Assembly (NCBI GenBank): GCA_021647805.1
Contig: JAKITZ010000006.1
Coordinates: 1 to 22,435, forward strand
Length of the DNA stretch: 22,435 bases
Reading direction: 5' to 3'
Source of the DNA: Robiginitomaculum sp.
GTDB taxonomy: Bacteria; Pseudomonadota; Alphaproteobacteria; Caulobacterales; Maricaulaceae
The translations under genes were made by a program, and so were the position numbers. Positions 7,341-14,675 of the stretch are shown here, in pieces (position 1 is the stretch's first letter; each line of letters begins with the position of its first letter). Below the pieces are notes generated by a model, which saw only the letters and a list, made by a program, of their open reading frames with translations, made no database searches and was not told where the DNA came from.

Positions 7341-8123
7341 TTATCTTGGTGGCATGCGTGCTGCTGCATCAAGACGGATATGCTCGCCATTGATATAATC
7401 ATTGGCGATTAGAGACATTACAAAATTCCCATATTCTTCGGCTCGGCCAAATCTAGCCGGAAAAACTGTATGCGCTTCTAATGCGGTGCGAACATGTGGT
7501 GGCAAGGTGTCATAAATCGGGGTTTCAAAAAATCCTGGCAAAATTGTCAGCACCCTGATGCCTTCTCGTGACAAATCCCGTGCAGCCGGCAAGGTCATGG
7601 CAACAATTCCGCCCTTTGAGGCACTATAGGCTAATTGTCCTATTTGGCCGTCAACAGCGGCCACGCTGGCGGTATTTATCACCACGCCCCGGCTTTCGCT
7701 ATCTATCGGATCAAGTGTCATCATACCGGCGGCAGCTTTGCTCATACACATAAAAGTTCCGACCAAATTGACATTGATCACTCGTGAAAATCCGTCAACG
7801 CTATGGCTAACTATCTTGCCAGTGTCGCGTTTACGGCCAGCTGTTTTTTCCGCCCAGCCAATACCGGCACAAGAAACCATAATACGTTCTTGGCCGTGTG
7901 CAGCTCTGGCACTGGCAAAACCGGCATCAACGCTTTGCTCGTCGGCGACATTTACTTTGACAAAATGTCCGCCGATTTCAGCGGCAATTTCTTGTCCGCG
8001 TTGTTCGTTTAAATCAAACAGGGTAACTTTTGCTCCTGCAACTGCTAAAATACGGGCACTTGCCTCACCAAGACCGGAGGCTCCGCCAGTAACTATTGCG
8101 CTTATACCTGGTTGAATTTGCAT
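7341..8123 (-). CDS. HSD10-type short-chain dehydrogenase (probable 3-hydroxyacyl-CoA dehydrogenase)
   Basis: Classical short-chain dehydrogenase/reductase of 260 residues. The NAD-binding loop is TGGASGLG (12-19), a structural Asn is in INVNLVG (about 117-119), the catalytic serine is Ser153 in NTASVAA, and the catalytic pair is Tyr166/Lys170 in YSASK. The segments QLAYSASKGGIVAMTLPAAR, LPGFFETP and NGEHIRLDAAARM closely resemble the type II 3-hydroxyacyl-CoA dehydrogenase (HSD17B10) group. The likely reaction is NAD-dependent oxidation of 3-hydroxyacyl-CoA in fatty acid or branched-chain amino acid breakdown. The exact substrate cannot be read from sequence. The ATG at 8121-8123 is preceded by AAAGGGC. 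No other beta-oxidation gene is next to it. Confidence 0.88.
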   Translation of the reverse strand: MQIQPGISAIVTGGASGLGEASARILAVAGAKVTLFDLNEQRGQEIAAEIGGHFVKVNVADEQSVDAGFASARAAHGQERIMVSCAGIGWAEKTAGRKRDTGKIVSHSVDGFSRVINVNLVGTFMCMSKAAAGMMTLDPIDSESRGVVINTASVAAVDGQIGQLAYSASKGGIVAMTLPAARDLSREGIRVLTILPGFFETPIYDTLPPHVRTALEAHTVFPARFGRAEEYGNFVMSLIANDYINGEHIRLDAAARMPPR

Positions 8124-8171
8124 TTTTTGCCCTTTTTCTGCCGTAAAAATCAGTTCATATACTCCATACAC

Positions 8172-8196
8172 CTGAAAAATGGAAACCGGTTTTCAG
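8172..8196. promoter_or_regulatory. Nested palindrome in divergent promoter region
   Basis: CTGAAAA (8172-8178) pairs with TTTTCAG (8190-8196), and the perfect 10-bp palindrome AAACCGGTTT (8183-8192) overlaps the right arm. It lies between the divergent starts of the dehydrogenase (8123) and the YkvA-like gene (8255), where a regulator could act on both. No regulator gene is adjacent. The operator role is inferred. Confidence 0.35.
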
Positions 8197-8254
8197 ATAA
8201 GTGTAAGGATCACTAAACAAACTTGGAATCAATCAATATAGCTAGGTAAACCAG

Positions 8255-8647
8255 ATGCGTGAAAAACCCAAGCCAGTAATTGTCGCAGGCTCTTTGCCAA
8301 TGGTAGTTGATACTGGCCGTCGAAAACCGCCTAGGAATTTCTGGCCGAAGTTTTGGTCAACTCTTGGAGCAATACCTTTTTCGGAGGAGCTGGCTTCGGC
8401 GTGGTATTGTGCAATTGATGACAAAACACCCGGACGGGTCAAAGGCGTGTTATTTGCCGCCATTGGTTACTTTGTTCTACCGACAGACATTTTACCGGAT
8501 TTCATTGCCGGGATCGGCTTTACTGATGATGCAACGGTTCTGGCAACAGCCATGGGAATAGTTGCCGCTCATATTAAGCCAAGACATCGTAATGATGCGC
8601 GTAAACTATTACGGCTACCAGAAGAGGAAATACAAGGTGAGCAATAA
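8255..8647 (+). CDS. YkvA-like (DUF1232) small membrane protein
   Basis: A 130-residue protein whose core (about 66-100) reads GYFVLPTDILPDFIAGIGFTDD. This matches the DUF1232/YkvA pattern of a hydrophobic helix, a P-x-D-x-I-P-D-F-I turn and a second helix beginning near the D-D pair. The family is membrane-associated and has no settled function. The N-terminal 40 residues are polar and rich in proline and arginine. ATG 8255 has AGG about 12 bases upstream. The 3' end overlaps the next gene by 11 bp, so the two are probably cotranscribed and coupled. A family call is well supported; a function is not. Confidence 0.8.
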   Translation: MREKPKPVIVAGSLPMVVDTGRRKPPRNFWPKFWSTLGAIPFSEELASAWYCAIDDKTPGRVKGVLFAAIGYFVLPTDILPDFIAGIGFTDDATVLATAMGIVAAHIKPRHRNDARKLLRLPEEEIQGEQ

Positions 8648-9509
8648 AATTGCTTTGGCACTACACGGCGGTGCCGGGCCAATACGAAATCCAGATACCA
8701 GCAAAGAAGTTGCCAATTTAACCATGTTACTTAACGCGGGAGAAGCGGCGTTGTTGGCGGGTGCCAGTGCGCTAGATGTCGTTGAAACAATGATCCAGCA
8801 ATTAGAAGAAGCCGGACTTTATATTGCCGGTCGTGGTTCCTCACCAAACAAAAACGGCGAATTTGAGTTAGACGCATCGATCATGGACGGAGCAAAACGT
8901 AAGGCGGGTTCTGTTTGCGCGTTGCAAGGAATTGTTTCGCCAATATTGGTGGCTCGTGCGGTAATGGAAAAAACACCGCATGTAATGTTGGCTGGTGGTG
9001 GCGCTAGGAAATTTGCACTTGAGCAAGGCTTTGCTGAAATTACCGATACAGCAAAACATTTCGTACCGATCTCCCCCAAAGGTAAAAAAACCGATGATTT
9101 GGCGCATGGAACCGTTGGTTGTGTGGCTTTGGATAAACAGGGTCATCTGGCAGCAGGTACCTCTACTGGTGGAGTGCTCAACAAAATACCGGGACGAGTT
9201 GGTGATACACCATTGATCGGCGCTGGTACTTGGGCTGATCAGCAAGTAGCGGTTTCTTGTACCGGCCAAGGTGAATACTTTATCCGTGCAGCCGTGGCTG
9301 TCGATGTATCTGCAAGAATGACTTATGGGGGCTTTAGTATTGATGCGGCGGCGGCTGGCGCGTTAGCAGATATGCAAAGGCAAGGCGGTGATGGCGGCTT
9401 GATCGCTATTGACCATCAGGGGCAAGTTAGCATGCCGTTTATCTCGCATGGTATGCGTAGGGCGGCATTACACGGTGATGGTCGTAGGGAAGTTTTGGTA
9501 TTTCGCTGA
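8637..9509 (+). CDS. iaaA: Isoaspartyl peptidase / type III L-asparaginase (Ntn-hydrolase)
   Basis: Plant-type asparaginase that hydrolyses asparagine and removes N-terminal isoaspartate from damaged peptides. It is made as a precursor that cleaves itself into alpha and beta chains. The N-terminus has ALHGGAGPI. The cleavage site and nucleophile are in HGTVGCVALD, with Thr159 counted from the chosen start. LAAGTSTGG follows, which in the family shapes the active site. The start is GTG at 8637-8639, placed 8 bases after GAGGA. The frame is open upstream, but the extra residues look unrelated to the family. The 290-residue length is slightly short. It overlaps the YkvA-like gene by 11 bp. The balance between asparaginase and isoaspartyl activity cannot be told from sequence. 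Confidence 0.9.
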   Translation: MSNKIALALHGGAGPIRNPDTSKEVANLTMLLNAGEAALLAGASALDVVETMIQQLEEAGLYIAGRGSSPNKNGEFELDASIMDGAKRKAGSVCALQGIVSPILVARAVMEKTPHVMLAGGGARKFALEQGFAEITDTAKHFVPISPKGKKTDDLAHGTVGCVALDKQGHLAAGTSTGGVLNKIPGRVGDTPLIGAGTWADQQVAVSCTGQGEYFIRAAVAVDVSARMTYGGFSIDAAAAGALADMQRQGGDGGLIAIDHQGQVSMPFISHGMRRAALHGDGRREVLVFR

Positions 9510-9566
9510 TCGGTTAGAGACGGGTTATAGTTGTGTTAATAAGGAAATGATTGACTAGGGTTTTAT

Positions 9567-10091
9567 ATGTTCGGTTTTGGAAATATTTTGATGCGCCTGT
9601 TTCTCATTGTTTTGGTTTTAAGCTTGTTGTCTGTAGCAGCTTTTGCCAACAGCACCCCAAAATTACACACGACGATTAAGGACTGGAGCGTGCTAACTAG
9701 AAATGTGAACGGCGATACTGTTTGTTATGTTAGGAGCTTTGCTTCTGAAATGTCGCCGCAAAATGTAAACCATGGTGATGTGGTATTTTTCATTGGCACT
9801 TGGAAATCCGGTATCGCCAAAGAGCAACCAAGCCTAATGACCGGTTATCCTTTGCGTTCAAAATCACCACCAAAAGCAAAAGTGGGCAATCGCACCATAA
9901 CCATGTTCAGTGCCGCCAATGAAGCTTTTGTTGAAACTGAAAAAGATGAAAAACGATTGGTTCGAGCAATGCGCAAAGGCTCTAGGCTGCGCTTAGAGGC
10001 GATGTCTGATCGCGGCACAGCAACATCATACGAATTTTCATTGTCCGGCATTACCGAGGCTTTACGTAGAGCTAATCGCTTATGTAGCTAG
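9567..10091 (+). CDS. Secreted protein of the invasion-associated locus B (IalB) type
   Basis: A 174-residue protein with a signal peptide (hydrophobic 9-25, likely cleavage after AFA at about 27) and therefore probably periplasmic. The mature part begins with the IalB-like segment IKDWSVLTRNVNGDTVCYV and has just two cysteines, Cys53 and Cys173, which could form a disulfide. IalB-like proteins are common in alphaproteobacteria, including non-pathogens, so the name does not imply invasion. The first family cysteine, expected soon after D-W, is absent here (DWSVLTRN). AGGG lies six bases before the ATG at 9567. The gene follows the asparaginase by 57 bp and converges on the diguanylate cyclase gene 12 bp away. 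Confidence 0.65.
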   Translation: MFGFGNILMRLFLIVLVLSLLSVAAFANSTPKLHTTIKDWSVLTRNVNGDTVCYVRSFASEMSPQNVNHGDVVFFIGTWKSGIAKEQPSLMTGYPLRSKSPPKAKVGNRTITMFSAANEAFVETEKDEKRLVRAMRKGSRLRLEAMSDRGTATSYEFSLSGITEALRRANRLCS

Positions 10092-10103
10092 GTTTATTAC
10101 GAA

Positions 10104-10808
10104 TCAAGCCGCGCAACCTTTAGCTTGTTTGTGCGCGTACATTGCCTTATCGGCTAAGTCGAGTATTTCATCAGCACTTAACTCTGGTTGAAATGGTTGA
10201 ACTCCGGCACTGGCGCCAATGCATATCTCTTGCTCGCCAATGTCTATATGTTGCTCGCGAATCAATTCTACCAAGGCTGAGGCCTTAGCTGTTGCCCCAA
10301 CATCGTCAGCGGCAGCAAGTAATATACCAAATTCATCGCCGCCAAGTCGGCCTACCAGGTCTGATTCTCGAATATGTTCATTCAATACTTTGGCCACATG
10401 TAACAGTACTGTATCACCTGCAGCGTGGCCGTATTCATCATTGACGCCCTTAAATCCGTCAAGGTCTACATAAACCAATGCACCACCAAGATCATGGCGT
10501 TGAGCAAAAGCCATGGCTCTGGAAAGTTCTCTGGTAAAGGCTCTTCGGTTTAACACTGGCAATAACGGATCAGTATCGGCAATACCCTCTAAATCCTTGA
10601 TACGGGATTGTAGGCCGCCAGCTTCTGAGTTCAGCTTTTCAACTTCATTGATTAGCCTCAATACGGCGTCTCTAACATCTGGGGTCAGGTCTGCAGCCTC
10701 TAAACCGGCCAGCCGTGATAATTTTGGGCGTGTTGGGTTGTTGGGCTTTCGCTTTGGCAAAACTCTTTTTGGTCTTGTTTCACCTGATATTTCGGTAAAT
10801 TCTTTCAT
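10104..10808 (-). CDS. Diguanylate cyclase (GGDEF protein)
   Basis: Makes cyclic di-GMP from two GTP, a signal controlling motility and surface attachment. Residues 1-35 are basic and proline-rich; 40-75 form a likely helical stretch; the GGDEF domain begins around ADTDPLLPVLNRRAF (77-91). The active-site motif GGDEF is intact at 156-160. An inhibitory I-site RESD (147-150) lies exactly five residues before it, so product feedback is likely. DLDGFKGVND supplies the metal-binding aspartates. There is no transmembrane segment or recognisable sensor domain, so it is probably cytoplasmic. ATG 10806-10808 has a weak ribosome binding site. Transcription would be monocistronic. Confidence 0.92.
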   Translation of the reverse strand: MKEFTEISGETRPKRVLPKRKPNNPTRPKLSRLAGLEAADLTPDVRDAVLRLINEVEKLNSEAGGLQSRIKDLEGIADTDPLLPVLNRRAFTRELSRAMAFAQRHDLGGALVYVDLDGFKGVNDEYGHAAGDTVLLHVAKVLNEHIRESDLVGRLGGDEFGILLAAADDVGATAKASALVELIREQHIDIGEQEICIGASAGVQPFQPELSADEILDLADKAMYAHKQAKGCAA

Positions 10809-10842
10809 TTCAATTTGCCAACGCCCATAGCTTACATATCTG

Positions 10843-10870
10843 TTTATCTAGCCGGTTACCTTAATTTCAA
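10843..10870 (-). promoter_or_regulatory. Candidate promoter of the diguanylate cyclase gene
   Basis: On the minus strand TTGAAA (10865-10870), 16 bases and GATAAA (10843-10848) would start RNA about 28 bases before the ATG at 10808. The -35 box is good and the -10 box moderate. Confidence 0.4.
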
Positions 10871-10904
10871 CGGCCAAGGTTAACAAACAGTCAACCATAT
10901 TTCG

Positions 10905-10932
10905 TTGACATGGACAATACTGACTTTATTTT
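10905..10932 (+). promoter_or_regulatory. Promoter of purE-purK
   Basis: A perfect -35 box TTGACA (10905-10910), a 16-base spacer and TATTTT (10927-10932). Just upstream is the imperfect palindrome GGTTAAC-AAACA-GTCAACC at 10879-10897, a possible operator. No purine-regulator site can be named with confidence. Confidence 0.6.
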
Positions 10933-10964
10933 ATTACTTCTTTTGGGATAGGGACTAAAGTTTG

Positions 10965-11456
10965 ATGCCTCAGAATAAATCAGAAAAAGTGGCTATTATC
11001 ATGGGATCAAACTCTGATTGGCCGACTATGCAAGCTGCGGCAACGCAGCTGGAAGAACTTGGTATTGAGTTTGAATCCAAAATTATTTCGGCGCATCGTA
11101 CACCTGATCGAATGTCTGAATTTGCCAAAACCGCACAAGAAAGCGGTTTCTCAGTGATCATTGCCGGAGCCGGTGGTGCCGCACATTTGCCGGGAATGGT
11201 CGCCAGCATGACCACATTGCCGGTGCTTGGGGTTCCGGTACAAAGCAAAGCCCTTAGCGGGCTTGATAGTTTATTGTCGATTGTGCAAATGCCAGCTGGA
11301 ATTCCGGTAGCAACATTGGCCATCGGTCAAGCAGGTGCCAGCAATGCCGCTTTACTGGCGGCCTCTATATTGGCGCTTAACGATGATGGTTTAGCTGAGC
11401 GGCTTAAATCATGGCGGGCAAAACAAACGGCAGCCATTGCCGAAACTCCGCAATAA
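10965..11456 (+). CDS. purE: N5-carboxyaminoimidazole ribonucleotide mutase
   Basis: Class I PurE, which moves the carboxyl group of N5-CAIR to give CAIR in purine synthesis. The 163-residue protein has GSNSDWPTMQ (14-23), SAHRTPDRM with the active-site His44, and the GAGGAAHLPGM loop that holds the substrate phosphate. The ATG at 10965 is preferred to the TTG one codon upstream; GGGA lies about 10 bases before it. The stop is 5 bp before purK, so the two genes form an operon handling consecutive steps. Confidence 0.97.
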   Translation: MPQNKSEKVAIIMGSNSDWPTMQAAATQLEELGIEFESKIISAHRTPDRMSEFAKTAQESGFSVIIAGAGGAAHLPGMVASMTTLPVLGVPVQSKALSGLDSLLSIVQMPAGIPVATLAIGQAGASNAALLAASILALNDDGLAERLKSWRAKQTAAIAETPQ

Positions 11457-11461
11457 ACCCG

Positions 11462-12511
11462 ATGAAGCAAGTTGGAATATTGGGCGGCGGGCAATTAGCA
11501 ATGATGTTGGCGCAAGCTGCCAAGAAACTTGGGCTAACGACAATCGTTTTTGCACCAGATGCGGACTGCCCGGCGGCAGCATATACGGATAAATTTATTC
11601 AAGCAGAATACGAAAACATTGCCGCGATGAAAAGCTTTGCCGGCGATTGCGATGTAATAACTTTCGAGTTTGAAAATTTGCCGGTAAATAATTTATTTGC
11701 TTTACAAGAAACCGGACAATGCATTTTTCCTGATCCAAAAGTTTTGGAGTCTTTGCAAGACCGATTGACGGAAAAACGTTTCTTACAAGCAAACAGTATT
11801 CCTCTTGCGCCCTTTGCTCGCATAGACAAGGCCTCTGATTTTTCTAAAGCAATAGAAGCAACAGGTTTGCCGTGTGTTTTGAAAACCAGACATTTTGGTT
11901 ATGATGGTAAAGGGCAAAGCTGGATAAGCGATGCGATGCAAACGGCAAAAGCCTTTGATCTGATCCATCATCACCCGGCGGTTCTTGAGGCGGCAATAGC
12001 TTTTGAACTTGAAGTTTCGGTGATCGGTGCAAGAAATAGCCAAGGAGAATTCGTTGCATTTCCAGTAACAGAAAATTTGCACGAAGATGGGATTTTAAGG
12101 CGCTCTCATATACCGGCAAATTGTTCGTCAACTATTGCAAAAAAGGCAATAACAATTACCCATGATATTGCTTCTTACTTAAATTATGTCGGCGTATTGG
12201 CCGTAGAGTTCTTTGTGCAACGTGATGGGCAATTATTGGTAAATGAAATTGCCCCTAGAGTTCATAATTCAGGTCATTGGACCAAAGGCGGCGCAAATCC
12301 CGATCAGTTTGAAATGCATTTACGAGCAATTACCGGCATGGATTTGTTAGAGCCTAACTGTGTTGCAGAAATAACCATGGTCAATCTGATTGGCAAAGAT
12401 ATGGCTGATGCGCAAAAATGGAATGATGATGGCTGGGATATTACAGATTACGGTAAAGGTAAAATGAGTAAAGGTCGTAAAATGGGACATGTCGTTAAAA
12501 TCGGCAGCTGA
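11462..12511 (+). CDS. purK: N5-carboxyaminoimidazole ribonucleotide synthase
   Basis: ATP-grasp enzyme that joins bicarbonate to AIR using ATP, making the substrate of PurE. The N-terminus VGILGGGQLAMMLAQAA is the family's nucleotide-binding-like start. The ATP-grasp core includes GLPCVLKTRHFGYDGKGQ. The C-terminal half has NEIAPRVHNSGHWT, whose Glu and Asn bind magnesium. The start ATG at 11462 lies 5 bp after the purE stop and lacks a strong Shine-Dalgarno, so coupled translation from purE is likely. The 349-residue length is normal. The stop TGA (12509-12511) directly abuts the stop codon of the convergent kinase gene. Confidence 0.97.
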   Translation: MKQVGILGGGQLAMMLAQAAKKLGLTTIVFAPDADCPAAAYTDKFIQAEYENIAAMKSFAGDCDVITFEFENLPVNNLFALQETGQCIFPDPKVLESLQDRLTEKRFLQANSIPLAPFARIDKASDFSKAIEATGLPCVLKTRHFGYDGKGQSWISDAMQTAKAFDLIHHHPAVLEAAIAFELEVSVIGARNSQGEFVAFPVTENLHEDGILRRSHIPANCSSTIAKKAITITHDIASYLNYVGVLAVEFFVQRDGQLLVNEIAPRVHNSGHWTKGGANPDQFEMHLRAITGMDLLEPNCVAEITMVNLIGKDMADAQKWNDDGWDITDYGKGKMSKGRKMGHVVKIGS

Positions 12512-13921
12512 TTAACGCAGTATCACCGGTAATTTTACGATAAACTTAGTGCCTTTTTCGTTGGTCTCCAGCAAATCAAGATCGCCATTATTGGCTCTGG
12601 CCAACTCTCTGGCAATCGCTAAACCAAGTCCGAAGCCGTCTTTTGATGCAGTAGCAGAAAAAGGAGAAAACAGGTTTTTGCTAATATGACCGGGAATTCC
12701 CGGGCCATTATCGCTTATCTGCAAATGCACTTGCGTATTGGACGAAGTAATTTCAGCGTGCAAGTTGCCTGAACCCTGTAACGCTTGTGTGGCGTTGCGT
12801 AGCAAATTCACCAATATTCGGTACAAATGATCAGGATCAGCTTTAACATCAAGATCTCTAGGCACATTGTTTGTCCACGCAACCTTACAGTTAGGGTTCG
12901 TGCAAGCGTCAAGCCAAGCATCTTCTAACGCCAAGAATAATGACAGGCTTTGCGGCTCCGGCTCCGGTTCAGCGGACTTGCCATATTCAAGTGTTGTACG
13001 ACTTAAGTTTACTCCGCGATCAATGGAGCGCACTAGGCGTTCGCCCATCTTGCGTATTTTTGGATCCTTGCTGTTTGCCAACCGATCAGAAACCAGCTGC
13101 GCACTAGTTAAAATGTTTCTCATATCATGATTTATCTTGGCAACAGCTTCTCCCAATGCTGCCAATCGGGCTTTTTGATTTAGTGCCTGCAACACCTCTT
13201 TTTGCAAAAGGGCTAGGTCTTTTTCGGCAATACCGATCTCGTCGTTTCTGCCAGAGGGAATAACAATTCTAGTTGGGTCTTGCGGTTGCTTACGAAACTG
13301 CACCATAGCTATGGACAAATTGCGCATTGGGCGAACTAAAACATACAAAAGAGTTGTGTATATTAGCGCACCTGCCAGTATTGATATTAGCAAAGATATC
13401 CAAAAAGTGCGAACTGAGAAGGCGATCAATTCCGCCCTTAAGTCTGCCTCTAATACCACAACTTCAAGAAAATCAGTACTGGAAGAGCCAAGATCATCTT
13501 GCACTCGTAAATATTCAGTTCGCGGAAAAACCAGTGAATTAAAAGTTTGAGCCAAAGAATAAATAATTGATCTGTTTCTTAAATCGACCATGATATTGGA
13601 GCCAGCCTCTAACGGGGCTGGTAAAATAATTTCACTAATGCCGTCACGATTAATTCGAACCGCTCGTATTCCAGCGGTTTCCAGCATTTGCAACGCTACT
13701 TCTTCGGAGACCATCATATCTTCAGCAACTTCAACGCCAATGATCACAAGCCGCGCTGCTTGCACCCGATCTTGTAGCCATTGGCCACGAAACGCCGAAG
13801 CCGAGGGCAGAAAAATAATAATTTGCGCCAACATGACAAACAATATTGTTAACCACAATAACCGCCGACCTAGCGATGATTTGGGGCGAAAAAGAAAAGA
13901 TAAAACGTTATTTTGTGCCAA
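12512..13921 (-). CDS. Orphan sensor histidine kinase
   Basis: Membrane sensor kinase of 469 residues. Transmembrane helix 1 is at about 20-38 and helix 2 at about 173-197. They enclose a periplasmic sensor of about 130 residues with no family I recognise. A HAMP-like linker (about 196-248) and the phosphoacceptor His265 in INHDMRNIL follow. The ATPase domain has the N box NLLRNATQAL (Asn376), G1 DNGPGIP and G2 GFGLGLAIA. The H-box has no proline after the histidine, a variant seen in some alphaproteobacterial kinases. The start is TTG at 13919-13921, with AGGGGG about five bases before it; no upstream ATG fits. No response regulator is adjacent, so partner and stimulus are unknown. Confidence 0.9.
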   Translation of the reverse strand: MAQNNVLSFLFRPKSSLGRRLLWLTILFVMLAQIIIFLPSASAFRGQWLQDRVQAARLVIIGVEVAEDMMVSEEVALQMLETAGIRAVRINRDGISEIILPAPLEAGSNIMVDLRNRSIIYSLAQTFNSLVFPRTEYLRVQDDLGSSSTDFLEVVVLEADLRAELIAFSVRTFWISLLISILAGALIYTTLLYVLVRPMRNLSIAMVQFRKQPQDPTRIVIPSGRNDEIGIAEKDLALLQKEVLQALNQKARLAALGEAVAKINHDMRNILTSAQLVSDRLANSKDPKIRKMGERLVRSIDRGVNLSRTTLEYGKSAEPEPEPQSLSLFLALEDAWLDACTNPNCKVAWTNNVPRDLDVKADPDHLYRILVNLLRNATQALQGSGNLHAEITSSNTQVHLQISDNGPGIPGHISKNLFSPFSATASKDGFGLGLAIARELARANNGDLDLLETNEKGTKFIVKLPVILR

Positions 13922-13989
13922 AATTTCCCCCTACTATTGTGTCCAGAACTAAAGCTAATAGCAGTTTATGCCAGCTTATGTTACCGGAG

Positions 13990-14027
13990 CAATCACAAAC
14001 TAACGAAATTACCTTGAAACAATCACA
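13990..14027. repeat. Direct repeat CAATCACA, 30-bp period
   Basis: CAATCACA occurs at 13990-13997 and 14020-14027 in the 192-bp gap between the divergent kinase and rpmH genes. The copies are exactly 30 bp apart, close to three turns of the helix, which would put them on the same face. The second copy ends 20 bp before the rpmH -35 box. It could be a paired activator site or chance. Confidence 0.25.
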
Positions 14028-14047
14028 TTAAAAACACCGGTCAACGC

Positions 14048-14076
14048 TTGACTTGGGGTTAGTTGGCTCCTAAAAC
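14048..14076 (+). promoter_or_regulatory. Promoter of the rpmH-rnpA-yidC operon
   Basis: TTGACT (14048-14053), a 17-base spacer and TAAAAC (14071-14076) give a plausible sigma70 promoter. Transcription would start about 30 bases before the rpmH ATG. No other good promoter is seen before dapD, so it may drive the whole seven-gene run. Confidence 0.6.
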
Positions 14077-14113
14077 CCGCCGCTCAAAGCAAGTTCCCTT
14101 AAAGGCTCCCGCC

Positions 14114-14248
14114 ATGAAACGTACTTTTCAACCTAGCAAGATTGTCCGCGCCCGCCGTCATGGATTTCGTTCACGTATGGCAACTAAATCTGGACGCCAA
14201 GTATTGGCCAGACGTAGATCCAGAGGTCGTAAGGTGCTTAGCGCCTAA
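14114..14248 (+). CDS. rpmH: 50S ribosomal protein L34
   Basis: The 44-residue protein begins MKRTFQPSKIVRARRHGF and continues with the highly basic tail typical of L34. The ATG at 14114 has AAAGG eight bases upstream. The open frame extends further upstream, but the family start M-K-R-T is unmistakable. It is the first gene of the operon with rnpA 19 bp downstream, the near-universal bacterial pairing. Confidence 0.97.
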   Translation: MKRTFQPSKIVRARRHGFRSRMATKSGRQVLARRRSRGRKVLSA

Positions 14249-14267
14249 TCGCCTTAGCAAGATGTAG

Positions 14268-14657
14268 ATGGCGAACACACGCCTCACCCGCCGAAAACAG
14301 TTTTTATACGTCGCCAATGGTGCGTATGCAGCTAAGAACACTCTCGTTGTTCAAGCAAAACAATCTCTTTGCGATCATTTGCTTGTCCGTTCTGGGTTTA
14401 CGGCGACTAAAAAAACCGGCAATGCGGTGCGTAGAAACCGAGCCAAACGCAGATTGCGCGAGGCTAGCAAAGTTTTACTTGCTCAATATGGCCAAGTTGG
14501 CTGGGATTACGTGTTTATTGCTCGTAAAGAAACCGCCGACACAAATTGGCAAACTTTACTTGATGACATGAAATCTGCGTTATTAAGACTTCGCAATCAC
14601 CATAAGGGTGTTACAAAGCAACTTGTCGAACCAAACCCGAACCAAACCCCGAACTAA
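14268..14657 (+). CDS. rnpA: Ribonuclease P protein component
   Basis: Protein cofactor of RNase P, which trims the 5' leader of precursor tRNAs by aiding the catalytic RNA (its gene is not in this window). The 129-residue protein has the conserved RNR signature in KKTGNAVRRNRAKRRLRE (about 48-65), the basic helix that contacts the RNA, and an early aromatic/basic stretch TRRKQFLYV. The ATG at 14268 has only a weak Shine-Dalgarno, so translation may depend on rpmH. The C-terminal tail (QLVEPNPNQTPN) is polar and probably disordered. Confidence 0.95.
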   Translation: MANTRLTRRKQFLYVANGAYAAKNTLVVQAKQSLCDHLLVRSGFTATKKTGNAVRRNRAKRRLREASKVLLAQYGQVGWDYVFIARKETADTNWQTLLDDMKSALLRLRNHHKGVTKQLVEPNPNQTPN

Positions 14658-14675
14658 ACGAAGGAATCAAAGCTG

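Noticed and set aside
8868..9269. A 133-codon open frame on the minus strand.
   Set aside because: It is antisense to the asparaginase gene, which has all its catalytic motifs in this interval.
10950..10959. The string GGGACTAAAG occurs both at 68-77 and before purE.
   Set aside because: Ten bases shared once, with no shared flanks or structure, is compatible with chance and with its role as a ribosome-binding stretch at purE.
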